Counted from the first letter of the stretch, positions 40,699-47,450 are shown. The stretch is 64,000 nucleotides of DNA from Niveibacterium terrae (GCF_048213115.1 NZ_CP172404.1:1612001-1676000), one strand, 5' to 3'. A program made the numbers and translations. Notes: generated by a model from the sequence alone, not told the origin.

Positions 40699-40740
40699 GT
40701 TAGCCCGGTGCTAAGCATTAAGTCAATAGCAAGTTGCTAA
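40699..40740 (-). promoter_or_regulatory. Predicted leftward promoter with two operator dyads
   Basis: Two 15-bp dyads of the form (T/A)TAGC-N5-GCTAA lie at 40700-40714 and 40726-40740, centres 26 bp apart. Between them on the minus strand TTGACT (40721-40726), 16 bp and GCTAAC (40699-40704) make a promoter facing the left arm, overlapped by both dyads. The same dyads recur at 42020-42085 next to the repressor gene, so the S24 repressor and/or the Cro-like protein probably bind here. Confidence 0.7.
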
Positions 40741-40757
40741 GTTTTCGTCGTAGACAC

Positions 40758-40782
40758 AAAAAAGCCCGCACGGGGCGGGCTT
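40758..40782 (-). terminator. Intrinsic terminator after the repressor/moron transcript
   Basis: AAGCCCGC, 5-nt loop, GCGGGCTT followed on the minus strand by further T residues (TTTTTTG). It lies 26 bp beyond the stop of the gene at 40808-41362 and just before the leftward promoter, so it isolates the two transcripts. Confidence 0.85.
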
Positions 40783-40807
40783 GGGTGGGTTGCGGAAGGA
40801 GGCGGGT

Positions 40808-41362
40808 CTACTGCACTCTTGATCCATCCCTGCTGGGTGCCGATGCTTTGGCAGAGGGCTTCTTACTTGATGAACCCTTCACCGGCGGAGTGCGCGATTT
40901 TTCATCTTTCATTTCGCGTATGGTTTTCCGGGTAAGCAACACGGCTCTAGCCCCCTCATCTACCGCGTAGCGATCAATACCGGTTGCCATCATTCTTTTG
41001 GCCGAGGGGTTCATCCACATGGCGCCAACATAGCTTCTCCACTCCGAAGAACAGAGCCCAATAATCGCTCGCGCGACATCAGTCGGAGGGGAAGTCCCAT
41101 CGTCAAACTGAACAGCATTCTTTGTAAGGCACCCCCTCCAAGAGTCTCCCTTTTCCGCACGGAGCTCTTCACCTGGGTCGGGAACCCCCGCTTCGCCTAA
41201 ACAAAAGCTCAGGTCCTCCTTCGGTATTTCTGGCGGATTAACCCCTCTCCGAATCAAGCATTGAACATAAGCACGATCCTGCGCGTCTTCTAAGGAACTT
41301 CCCGCGCAGACATTCGACACCAGTAAAGCGGCGACGAGGTACGGTTTATATGGTTTCGTCAT
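40808..41362 (-). CDS. Exported protein expressed with the repressor (moron candidate)
   Basis: 184 residues. The N-terminus MTKPYKPYLVAALLVSNVCA looks like a Sec signal peptide; the mature protein has several cysteines (VQCLIRRGV, LSFCLGEAG, RGCLTKN, IGLCSSE), suited to disulfides in the periplasm, and ends in a Ser/Pro/Lys-rich tail (PPVKGSSSKKPSAKASAPSR). The gene starts 9 bp after the repressor stop and has its own terminator behind it, so it should be expressed in the lysogen. That is the usual place for lysogenic conversion or superinfection-exclusion genes. No homologue recognised. Confidence 0.75.
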   Translation of the reverse strand: MTKPYKPYLVAALLVSNVCAGSSLEDAQDRAYVQCLIRRGVNPPEIPKEDLSFCLGEAGVPDPGEELRAEKGDSWRGCLTKNAVQFDDGTSPPTDVARAIIGLCSSEWRSYVGAMWMNPSAKRMMATGIDRYAVDEGARAVLLTRKTIREMKDEKSRTPPVKGSSSKKPSAKASAPSRDGSRVQ

Positions 41363-41371
41363 TTTTTCTAC

Positions 41372-42010
41372 CTACCTGAACCGCCGCTCGGCGGCGCGCA
41401 CAACCCCCACGATCCGGCATCCCGTCAGCGCCTTGATCGGGTATCGCGGATTCAAGGGCTTCAGGTACCAGTCCGCGCCGTCCTTCACCAGCTGCTTGAA
41501 AGTGGCTTCCTGGTCCCCGTTCTTGGCGATGACGTAGTCACCCGGATGCGCTTCGAGATCGGGTTCGACGATCAGCACTGTCCCCGCCGGGAAGTCCGGT
41601 TCCATTGAGTCTCCCGCCACGCGCAGCGCGAACGTGTTCTCGTGCGGCTGGACCGAGCTTTCCACCCACTCTATCGCATCGCCGATGTTAAGCAGATCGG
41701 TCGCCTCTGCGAAGTTCCCCGCCTGGACCCAAGAGATCAAAGGAATCTTTCCGCGTAGCTCTGGCCCGGCCGTGACGTTTTCGTCGTGATCGCGATCCAT
41801 CCACCCCACCGGCTTGTCGCAGGCTGACTCGAGCTTTCGCGCGAGATCGGCGCCGACGCTTCTGACCTTACCGGTCCGAGATGTCGTTCCTGTTGTGATC
41901 TGGCTTATGTAGGAAGGGCTTGTCCCTGCAGCTTGCGCCAGAGACGAGACGCTTCCAGCCCCCCGGATCAGGGCCTTCAAGTTCTTCAGTCGGGTGTCTT
42001 CTACTGTCAT
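41372..42010 (-). CDS. CI/LexA-type repressor: XRE HTH plus S24 peptidase
   Basis: 212 residues. N-terminal HTH (VSSLAQAAGTSPSYISQITT). The C-terminal S24 self-cleaving domain has cleavage site A97-G98 in ISWVQAGNF, nucleophile S135 in VAGDSMEP and the general base K172 in ATFKQL, so RecA-stimulated autocleavage and SOS induction are expected. It should keep the prophage silent by binding the TAGC/GCTA dyads at 42020-42085 and 40700-40740. The start ATG at 42010 has no good SD and lies only 10 bp from the first dyad, so the lysogenic message may be nearly leaderless. Followed by an exported-protein gene. Confidence 0.95.
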   Translation of the reverse strand: MTVEDTRLKNLKALIRGAGSVSSLAQAAGTSPSYISQITTGTTSRTGKVRSVGADLARKLESACDKPVGWMDRDHDENVTAGPELRGKIPLISWVQAGNFAEATDLLNIGDAIEWVESSVQPHENTFALRVAGDSMEPDFPAGTVLIVEPDLEAHPGDYVIAKNGDQEATFKQLVKDGADWYLKPLNPRYPIKALTGCRIVGVVRAAERRFR

Positions 42011-42019
42011 CCCAAGAAT

Positions 42020-42088
42020 GTAGCGCCGTGCTAATCCTCCGGCGATAGGCAGTTTGCTATTGTTTATTGCTATGCACGTTGCTAACAT
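42020..42088. promoter_or_regulatory. Right operator region: three dyads and rightward promoter
   Basis: Three 15-bp dyads: GTAGC-N5-GCTAA (42020-42034), TAGGC-N5-GCTAT (42046-42060) and TATGC-N5-GCTAA (42071-42085), centres 26 and 25 bp apart. A rightward promoter TTGTTT (42060-42065), 17 bp, TAACAT (42083-42088) overlaps the last two and would drive the Cro-like gene. The layout parallels lambda OR. Dyad 1 is closest to the repressor start. Confidence 0.7.
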
Positions 42089-42115
42089 TGTGGTGTCATC
42101 CTCCAGAGGCATCCC

Positions 42116-42313
42116 ATGAAACTCTCCGACCTGACCCCGACCGAGCGCCGGGAGCTTGCGACCAAGGCCGGCACGAACCCCGTCTACCTGTGGCAGTGCG
42201 CCACGGGTCGGCGCACTCCTTCGCCTCGCCTTGCCAAGAAGCTGATCGATGCGGATGGACGGTTGAGCCTGGAATCGATCTACGACACACAGAAGCAAGA
42301 GAGGGCGGCGTGA
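42116..42313 (+). CDS. Cro-like HTH protein
   Basis: 65 residues, the size of Cro/YdaS-type lambdoid antirepressors. TERRELATKAGTNPVYLWQC followed by RRTPSPRLAKKLID is a compact helix-turn-helix with recognition helix near 22-32. It is the first gene rightwards from the immunity region, divergent from the repressor, with AGAGG before the ATG. Expected to oppose the S24 repressor at the shared dyads. Its terminal ERAA codons form the next gene's Shine-Dalgarno. Confidence 0.88.
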   Translation: MKLSDLTPTERRELATKAGTNPVYLWQCATGRRTPSPRLAKKLIDADGRLSLESIYDTQKQERAA

Positions 42314-42432
42314 TGCCCTCGCGTTTCCTTGCTGCTCCTGCTCATTCGGTTGCCGTGGAGCCATCATCACACCACGGCACTGATAACCGCAGATACGCAC
42401 TGATAGGAGATTGGATCAATGGTTATCAGTGA
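42313..42432 (+). CDS. 39-residue coupled ORF
   Basis: Begins in the Cro stop (TGATG) and ends 14 bp inside the next gene: MPSRFLAAPAHSVAVEPSSH then HGTDNRRYALIGDWINGYQ. GAGGGCGG precedes the start. No family recognised; the coupling is the main support. Confidence 0.45.
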   Translation: MPSRFLAAPAHSVAVEPSSHHGTDNRRYALIGDWINGYQ

Positions 42433-42826
42433 TTCTCACGCCCGGAAGGGGATGCAGCAGCTGACCCTGGCGTTTGATGCAGGCCTGACCGAGCGATTCG
42501 GTAGCCTGAAAGAGTCCGTGGCGGCCGGCGTCTATCAGCGCGGGCTCAAGCGCATGGCGGCCGACCTCGACGAAGCGCCGGGCAACCTGTCCGTGCAGCT
42601 TTCCGGCGACGGGCAGAGGAAGTTCGATCTCGATCAGCTTGAGACGTACATGCGCATCACGGGAGACAGGACACCGATCTACTACCTGATCGCGCGCTTC
42701 ATCCCCAACCAGGACGCGGACCGCGAGATGGCGATGGACAAGGTCGCCAACCTCCTCGAAGGCCTTCCCCAGCTCCTTGCGTCTGCAGGATTGGCTACGA
42801 CCCAGAAGAAGCGGAGGGCAGCATGA
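42419..42826 (+). CDS. CII-like phage regulatory protein (CP76 family type)
   Basis: 135 residues. RMAADLDEAPGNLSVQLSGD, LDQLETYMRITGDRTPIYYL is the typical pattern of the Phage_CP76/CII-like family of prophage regulators, which decide between lysis and lysogeny in Mu- and lambda-like phages. It is second or third gene from the rightward promoter, where lambda has cII. DNA-binding was not proven by a clear HTH here. The tail KKRRAA encodes the SD of the next gene. Confidence 0.8.
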   Translation: MVISDSHARKGMQQLTLAFDAGLTERFGSLKESVAAGVYQRGLKRMAADLDEAPGNLSVQLSGDGQRKFDLDQLETYMRITGDRTPIYYLIARFIPNQDADREMAMDKVANLLEGLPQLLASAGLATTQKKRRAA

Positions 42827-42933
42827 CTCCCTGTGCTCTGACGCGGCCCGACCTGGAGCCGCACCTTTTCGTGCTGATCGTCGTCCTCGTCTCGCCTCAC
42901 CCGGCGAATGAGTCTTTCCCGGAGGCTGCGTGA
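42823..42933 (+). CDS. 36-residue coupled ORF
   Basis: MTPCALTRPDLEPHLFVLIV then VLVSPHPANESFPEAA. ATGA overlap upstream and TGATG overlap downstream; GGAGGGCAGC precedes the ATG. Weak hydrophobic middle. No family recognised. Confidence 0.5.
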   Translation: MTPCALTRPDLEPHLFVLIVVLVSPHPANESFPEAA

Positions 42934-43055
42934 TGGCCTTGGGAATCCTCATTGCTGGTCTCGTCTTCGCATTGGGCGTGCTGATCGGGGCGGCGCGATT
43001 TACGCAGGCTCTTCGTGATCTCGATTTCATGCTTCGTCGCGGATGGGGTGAGTGA
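42933..43055 (+). CDS. 40-residue single-span membrane protein
   Basis: MALGILIAGLVFALGVLIGA then ARFTQALRDLDFMLRRGWGE: one hydrophobic helix and a charged tail. The start overlaps the preceding stop (TGATG) with CCGGAGG upstream, and the end overlaps the replication gene start the same way. Function unknown. Confidence 0.6.
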   Translation: MALGILIAGLVFALGVLIGAARFTQALRDLDFMLRRGWGE

Positions 43056-43900
43056 TGGCTGAGAACCCCTGGTTCCGCCTGTACGCCGAGTTCGCGACAG
43101 ACCCGAAGGTGCAGATGCTCTCCGAGGTGAATCAGCGCCGTTACATCATGCTGTTATGCCTGCGTTGCAGTAACGGCGACGTAACGTTACACGACGAAGA
43201 AGTAGCGTTTCAGCTCCGAATCAGTAACGAGGAATGGGCAGCAACAAAGGCCGTTCTTGTCGCAAAAGGGCTCATCGGAGAGGATGGCTTGCCGTCTGCC
43301 TGGGATAGGCGCCAATACCGGTCAGACTCAAGCGCAGAGCGGGTCCGCAAGCATCGCGAAAACAAGAAACGGGCATGTAACGTTACGGTAACTGCACCAG
43401 ATACAGATACAGATACAGAGGTAAACCAAAAACAAACCGTCGCGCCGGACGGCGCTCAGGTCGCTGCCGCTCCCGAGCATTCCGACGGTGAGCCCGAACA
43501 GCAGACCGGGGCAGAGACGGTCTCTCCTGCAGAACCGAAAGCGAAGACGGTCGGCGTCAAGGCGCTTGTCGCCGAGGGGGTCGATCGCAAGGTCGCCGAG
43601 GATTGGATCCTGGTCCGAAAGCAGAAGCGCTCTCCGCTGACCGAGACGGCCTGGGCGGCGACGAAGTCCGAGATCGCGAAAGCCGGCTTGTCGGTCGGAG
43701 AGGGTGTGCGGATCTGCGCGGAGCGGGTTTGGGTCGGCTTCCGTGCCGACTGGCTGCGCAACTCGGCCCATTCGGCCGCCCAGCCTTCCAGGTCGGCGCC
43801 AAGATCGATGCACGACATCCCAAAGGACTTCTCCAGATACCCCACGTCGACCGGGATCACGATTGACCCGAACGACAAATTCGAGGACATCCCGCTATGA
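43055..43900 (+). CDS. Phage replication initiator (O-like)
   Basis: 281 residues. N-terminal winged-helix-like domain (NPWFRLYAEFATDPKVQMLS, VNQRRYIMLLCLRCSNGDVT, SSAERVRKHRENKKRACNVT), a Glu/Gln/Pro-rich linker, and a C-terminal helical domain (DRKVAEDWILVRKQKRSPLT to EGVRICAERVWVGFRADWLR) seen in many phage replication proteins paired with a DnaC-like loader. As in lambda O, the DNA-binding half is followed by a partner-binding half. The coding sequence itself contains palindromes and an A-rich run that may be the origin. ATGA overlap with the loader gene. Confidence 0.85.
   Translation: MAENPWFRLYAEFATDPKVQMLSEVNQRRYIMLLCLRCSNGDVTLHDEEVAFQLRISNEEWAATKAVLVAKGLIGEDGLPSAWDRRQYRSDSSAERVRKHRENKKRACNVTVTAPDTDTDTEVNQKQTVAPDGAQVAAAPEHSDGEPEQQTGAETVSPAEPKAKTVGVKALVAEGVDRKVAEDWILVRKQKRSPLTETAWAATKSEIAKAGLSVGEGVRICAERVWVGFRADWLRNSAHSAAQPSRSAPRSMHDIPKDFSRYPTSTGITIDPNDKFEDIPL
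43181..43440. other. Candidate phage replication origin inside the O-like gene
   Basis: The perfect palindrome GTAACGTTAC occurs at 43181-43190 and 43377-43386; related GTAACG half-sites lie at 43170, 43224 and 43387 (GGTAAC). The second palindrome is followed by three GATACA repeats and an A/T-rich run (about 43398-43436). Repeats next to an A/T-rich stretch inside the initiator gene are the lambda ori plan. Confidence 0.4.
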
Positions 43901-44652
43901 GCGCCTTTGACTTTTCCAAGGCCGTCGGGTCATGGAAGCCTGTTGAATCCGAGTGTTCCGAGCATGGGCGATTCACTGCTTTCAGCCTTCCCGACGGATC
44001 AATCATCTGCCCGAAGTGCCACGACGCGAAGCGAGACGAAGAGGCGAAAAGGCGCTTTTTTGAGGAGCGCCGGGCGCATCTGCGCAACCTCGCCGCTCTC
44101 CCGAATCGCTTTGCGAATGCATCGTTCGGCGAGTGGGCTCCGGCGTCTGAGCGTGCCGCGCAAGTCAAGCTCTGCGTCATGAGCTACTACCGCGACATTC
44201 GCGACACGCCGCGCCAGTGGCACCCGCTGTGGCTGACTGGGCTTCTTGGCACCGGCAAGACGCACCTGCTTTGCGCGCTGGCGAACAACCTCTGCGCGGT
44301 CGGTATCTCCGCGCGCTACACGACCCTGGCTTCGATGCTCTCCGAGATCAAGGACGCGTACTCCGCTGCGGACAAGACCGAGGCCGGCCAGATCGCCAAA
44401 TTTGCGAACTCGTTTGACCTGCTCGTGATCGACGAAATCGACGTGATGCGGGCGACCGACAACGACAAGGCGTTGCTTTTCGCGGTCATCAACGGTCGTT
44501 ACAACGACCTGCGGGCGGTAGCGATTGCGAGCAATCAATCGCCCGACTCGCTGGGCGACTTCGTTACCGATCGTGTCGTTGATCGGCTGCGCGAGAACTC
44601 GGTTGTTTTGGTTTGTGATTGGGCTTCAGCCCGCAGCGAAAGGGCGGCATGA
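43897..44652 (+). CDS. DnaC-like helicase loader (AAA+ ATPase)
   Basis: 251 residues. An N-terminal zinc-finger-like piece (IICPKCHDAK) precedes the ATPase: Walker A GLLGTGKTHL (115-124), Walker B LLVIDEIDV, sensor-like IASNQSP and the Arg-finger region DRVVDRLRENSVVL. It is expected to load the host DnaB helicase at the phage origin with the O-like protein. Length and motifs match DnaC-type phage loaders. Coupled to its neighbours at both ends. Confidence 0.93.
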   Translation: MSAFDFSKAVGSWKPVESECSEHGRFTAFSLPDGSIICPKCHDAKRDEEAKRRFFEERRAHLRNLAALPNRFANASFGEWAPASERAAQVKLCVMSYYRDIRDTPRQWHPLWLTGLLGTGKTHLLCALANNLCAVGISARYTTLASMLSEIKDAYSAADKTEAGQIAKFANSFDLLVIDEIDVMRATDNDKALLFAVINGRYNDLRAVAIASNQSPDSLGDFVTDRVVDRLRENSVVLVCDWASARSERAA

Positions 44653-44849
44653 AATGGCAGAAAATCAGTCCGTACTGTCTGAAGAGTGGGCCTTGGCGGA
44701 TCGCGAAGCACGGCGGCCCGAAGCCGGTGTATCTGCTGACGCACGACGCGAAGCCGGGGATGCTGTGCTGGGCGGAAAGCGCTCAAGCAGCGATGGATTT
44801 GGCTACCGCATTGGAATCGACCCCGGGTGCTCCGGCGCCATCGTCGTGA
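44649..44849 (+). CDS. Small conserved phage protein
   Basis: 66 residues: MKWQKISPYCLKSGPWRIAK, then PVYLLTHDAKPGMLCWAESA. The opening matches a short protein common in phage replication/nin-like regions, with unknown role. ATGA overlap with the loader gene. Its second half lies in another frame from the start of the RuvC-like gene (about 85 bp overlap). Confidence 0.7.
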   Translation: MKWQKISPYCLKSGPWRIAKHGGPKPVYLLTHDAKPGMLCWAESAQAAMDLATALESTPGAPAPSS

Positions 44850-45259
44850 TGGATCGGCGCTGGAATCTGATCGAGTGGGATCAGATGCCGGTGATCAAGG
44901 TCGGGAAGGCTTCACGCGTCAATGCCGCAGCCCTCGCTGAGATGCTGCGCGACTTCGATGCTGGAGAGGCCTACGTCGAGCAGGTCGGGGCAATGCCGGG
45001 GCAGGGCGTGTCGTCGATGTTCAGCTTCGGTCACGCGGCCGGGGTGGTGGCAGGCGTACTCGGCGCGCTTCTGATTCCGGTCACACTCGTGACGCCGCAG
45101 AGCTGGAAGAAGCGCGCCGCGCTGATCGGCAAGGACAAGGACGCTGCGCGCACCCGGGCGATTCAGCTCTGGCCGGCGTGGCGTGATCTCGACCTCAAAG
45201 GCAAAGGCCAGGCGCTCGCCGATGCGGCGCTGATCGCTCGTTTCGGAGGCGATCAATGA
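44765..45259 (+). CDS. RuvC-like crossover junction endonuclease
   Basis: 164 residues if it starts at GTG 44765; an ATG at 44654 in the same frame would add 37 residues but would make it overlap the preceding gene almost completely. GYRIGIDPGCSGAIVVMD is the RuvC strand with the first catalytic Asp; AYVEQVGAMPGQGVSSMFSF carries the Glu and the loop, and GQALADAALIARFG holds the terminal acidic pair region. Expected to cut Holliday junctions before packaging. Coupled by ATGA to the next gene. Confidence 0.85.
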   Translation: MLGGKRSSSDGFGYRIGIDPGCSGAIVVMDRRWNLIEWDQMPVIKVGKASRVNAAALAEMLRDFDAGEAYVEQVGAMPGQGVSSMFSFGHAAGVVAGVLGALLIPVTLVTPQSWKKRAALIGKDKDAARTRAIQLWPAWRDLDLKGKGQALADAALIARFGGDQ

Positions 45260-45480
45260 TGACGACCGCGTGGGCGTGCGCTCTGTGCGGAAGAGCTACG
45301 AGAAAGCCCGCCGTCTTGATCGGAAGCGAGGCCATCGGCCCCGTATGCGCTCGGAGGGCGGGTCTCATCCAGGCTGCAAAGAAGAGCGGAAAGCTGTCGC
45401 GCGTTCAGCTGTTTCCCAGATCAAGCGCGCAACGCAGCGACACAAGGACGGGCGATCTTTTCGAGGCGATCGAGCAATGA
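45256..45480 (+). CDS. Small zinc-finger-like protein
   Basis: 74 residues: MMTTAWACALCGRATRKPAV, GSEAIGPVCARRAGL, two Cys pairs in ribbon-like spacing, then a basic part and TGDLFEAIEQ. GGAGGCGATCA precedes the ATG. Similar short proteins occur in nin-like regions. No function known to me. Confidence 0.65.
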   Translation: MMTTAWACALCGRATRKPAVLIGSEAIGPVCARRAGLIQAAKKSGKLSRVQLFPRSSAQRSDTRTGDLFEAIEQ

Positions 45481-45887
45481 CCGTGCAGACGATCCCGCTC
45501 AACAACCCGAGCGCCCGGGGCTTCGCCTGTCGGGTGATCCAGACCGCGCCCGAAGGCTACGTCGCGATCATCCGCGAGCGAACCCGGTCGCTTGAGCAAA
45601 ACGCCCGCATGTGGGCCCAGCTCGAAGACATCAGCCGTCAGGTCGATTGGTACGGGCAGCGGCTCACGAAAGAGGAGTGGAAGGACGTGTTCTCCGCTGC
45701 GCTCAAGCGCCAGAAGGTTGTTCCCGGCCTTGATGGCGGCTTCGTGGTTTGCGGTCAGCGCACGAGCAAGATGGGAAAGCGCGAGATGTCCGACCTGTTG
45801 GAGTTGATGAATGCCTTCTGCGCTGAGCGTGGCGTGAAGCTCTCGGCGCCAGAGTGGGAGCGCGACCAGATCGAGAGGGCGGCATGA
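45477..45887 (+). CDS. ninB: NinB-type recombination protein
   Basis: 136 residues from ATG at 45477. NARMWAQLEDISRQVDWYGQ, LTKEEWKDVFSAALKRQKVV, PGLDGGFVVCGQRTSKMGKR and EMSDLLELMNAFCAERGVKL are unmistakable NinB/Orf. In lambda NinB (Orf) binds single-stranded DNA and SSB and substitutes for RecFOR in exchange. It sits between the RuvC-like and Ref-like genes in a nin-type recombination group. Its end, IERAA, encodes the Shine-Dalgarno for the next gene. Confidence 0.93.
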   Translation: MTVQTIPLNNPSARGFACRVIQTAPEGYVAIIRERTRSLEQNARMWAQLEDISRQVDWYGQRLTKEEWKDVFSAALKRQKVVPGLDGGFVVCGQRTSKMGKREMSDLLELMNAFCAERGVKLSAPEWERDQIERAA

Positions 45888-46186
45888 AGCGCGCGCCCAC
45901 CGCATCAGAGTCCCGCCACATGGGCCGTGTCGCCGCGCTCGGCTGCGTCGTCTGTCGGAATCTCGGGTTCGGCGAGACGCCCGCCCAGGTCCATCACATC
46001 CGCGAAGGCGTGGGCGCCGCCCAGCGCGCGCCGAACTGGCTGACGATCCCGCTCTGCCCGATGCACCACACGGGACCCCTCGGTTACCACGCGCTACGCG
46101 CCGCGGCGTTTGAGCGGATGTACGGGGCGACCGAGCTCGATCTGCTCAGCCAGACCCTCGAAGAGCTCTACGGAGACAGAAAATGA
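45884..46186 (+). CDS. Ref-like HNH nuclease
   Basis: 100 residues from ATG at 45884. GRVAALGCVVCRNLGFGETP, VHHIREGVGAAQRAPNWLTI, PLCPMHHTGPLGYHALRAAA give the CxxC, HH and CxxHH zinc/HNH layout of Ref, the RecA-dependent nuclease of phage P1 and lambdoid relatives, although P1 Ref is longer (this is the C-terminal domain alone). It follows ninB, as in many prophages. Activity on D-loops is the family expectation. Confidence 0.85.
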   Translation: MKRAPTASESRHMGRVAALGCVVCRNLGFGETPAQVHHIREGVGAAQRAPNWLTIPLCPMHHTGPLGYHALRAAAFERMYGATELDLLSQTLEELYGDRK

Positions 46187-46350
46187 CGATGAAAACAGTT
46201 TGCACCTTGCTGCCCGCAGATGCACGCCAGGTTTTGATCCGCGCTGCGTCCATTAAAGACAGCCCCAGCGGCCGCCGAGCAAAGGCCATTGATCGCGCCA
46301 TCGATGAGGTAAAGCGCAAGTTTCCCGAGCACTTCAGGAGGACGCGATGA
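46183..46350 (+). CDS. Small hypothetical phage protein
   Basis: 55 residues, starting in the upstream stop (ATGA): MTMKTVCTLLPADARQVLIR, then a basic helical half (RRAKAIDRAIDEVKRKFPEH). Ends with an SD-bearing CAGGAGG for the next gene. No family recognised. Confidence 0.6.
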   Translation: MTMKTVCTLLPADARQVLIRAASIKDSPSGRRAKAIDRAIDEVKRKFPEHFRRTR

Positions 46351-46535
46351 ACGCTTTCCCGACATCCGAAATCGACCAGCTCAATGGCCGGGGTGGAATG
46401 TCTGCCCGGCTGCTCATTGCCTCTCTGGTGCTCCCTCAGGTCGTGGCGCAGCTGGGCACAGCAAAGCCGACCGATGCGGCAACCACAGCCCTTGCGCATG
46501 CCGATGCGCTGATCGCCGCGGAGGGCGGATCGTGA
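46347..46535 (+). CDS. Small hypothetical phage protein
   Basis: 62 residues: MNAFPTSEIDQLNGRGGMSA, then RLLIASLVLPQVVAQLGTA and ALAHADALIAAEGGS. Short proteins ending in ALAHADALI-type helices are common in phage early regions, role unknown. AGGAGGACGCG precedes the ATG. Confidence 0.65.
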   Translation: MNAFPTSEIDQLNGRGGMSARLLIASLVLPQVVAQLGTAKPTDAATTALAHADALIAAEGGS

Positions 46536-46771
46536 TCCGACAGCTCAACGCACAAGGAAAATGCATCGGCGAAGATCACCCCCGTGCAGTGCTCACCGAT
46601 CACGAGGTGGAGCTGATCAGGTCGATGCACGAAGACGAAGGGTTTGGTTACGGCCGTCTGGCCGCGCTCTTCGGTGTTTCGAAGACCTGCATCCAGGGCG
46701 TGTGCATCTATCGGCGCCGCGCCCAGACTGTTGAACGCTGGAAGGAAGTTCATGAAGTCGCTCACGCCTAA
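46532..46771 (+). CDS. Small HTH protein (GTG start)
   Basis: 79 residues from GTG at 46532 (GGAGGGCGGATC upstream, overlap with the previous stop). RAVLTDHEVELIRSMHEDEG then YGRLAALFGVSKTCIQGVCI is a resolvase/HNH-type helix-turn-helix found in short phage proteins just before the terminase. It may regulate late genes or be linked to packaging. Overlaps terS by 20 bp. Confidence 0.7.
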   Translation: MIRQLNAQGKCIGEDHPRAVLTDHEVELIRSMHEDEGFGYGRLAALFGVSKTCIQGVCIYRRRAQTVERWKEVHEVAHA

Positions 46772-47447
46772 GCAGTCCCGGTTCGTCGATGAGTACCTGG
46801 TCGATCTGAATGGGAAGCAGGCCGCGATTCGGTCCGGGTACAGCGCGAGGACGGCCGAGGTTCAGGCATCGAAACTGCTAAGGAATCCCAAGGTGCAGCG
46901 GGCTATATCTGCTCGCATGGAATCCAGGGAACAGCGCACAGAGATCACCCAGGACATGGTGCTGCGCCGATACTGGGACATCGCGACGGCAGACCAGAAC
47001 GAGCTGACGCAGTACCGGCGCACCTGCTGCCGCCACTGCTGGGGCGTCGATCACGGGTTCCAGTGGGTCGATGAGGCCGAATACCAGAAGGCGTTGGACT
47101 CGCAGAAGGAAGACGATGACGGCGCCATGCCGCCTCCGCCCGAACTGTCTGGTGGATTCGGGTTCGACTCGGCGAAAGATCCTGCTGCTGACTGTCCGCG
47201 CTGCCACGGGGAGGGTGTTGGCCAGCCCTTTGTGGCCGACACTCGCAAACTCCAAGGTCCGGCCAGGATGCTCTACGCCGGGATCAAGCAGACCAAGGAA
47301 GGCATCGAGGTGAAGACGCACGATCAGCTGGCCGCCCTGAACCAGGTCGCTCGTCACCTGGGGCTGTTCAACGACAAGCTGCAGCTCGACGTCACCGACG
47401 CGCTGGCTGACCGGCTCAAGGCCGCGCGGGAGCGCGTGAAGCGCTGA
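46752..47447 (+). CDS. Terminase small subunit with inserted zinc ribbon
   Basis: 231 residues from ATG at 46752 (GGAAGGAAG upstream). Residues 1-~60 are the DNA-binding TerS domain (SLTPKQSRFVDEYLVDLNGK, AAIRSGYSARTAEVQASKLL). An insert follows with paired cysteines, CCRHCWG and CPRCHGEG, the second matching CxxCxGxG of DnaJ-type zinc modules. The C-terminal oligomerisation part is DQLAALNQVARHLGLFNDKL. It recognises the packaging site for TerL. An exact repeat element lies between it and terL. Confidence 0.9.
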   Translation: MKSLTPKQSRFVDEYLVDLNGKQAAIRSGYSARTAEVQASKLLRNPKVQRAISARMESREQRTEITQDMVLRRYWDIATADQNELTQYRRTCCRHCWGVDHGFQWVDEAEYQKALDSQKEDDDGAMPPPPELSGGFGFDSAKDPAADCPRCHGEGVGQPFVADTRKLQGPARMLYAGIKQTKEGIEVKTHDQLAALNQVARHLGLFNDKLQLDVTDALADRLKAARERVKR

Positions 47448-47450
47448 TCA

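Noticed and set aside
40374..40718. 114-codon minus-strand frame
   Set aside because: Would start upstream of or inside the predicted leftward promoter/operator and is not coupled to the next gene; the 72-codon frame fits better.
43398..43420. GATACA triplicate as a microsatellite or phase-variable tract
   Set aside because: Only three hexamer units and frame-preserving; more simply part of the A-rich origin candidate.
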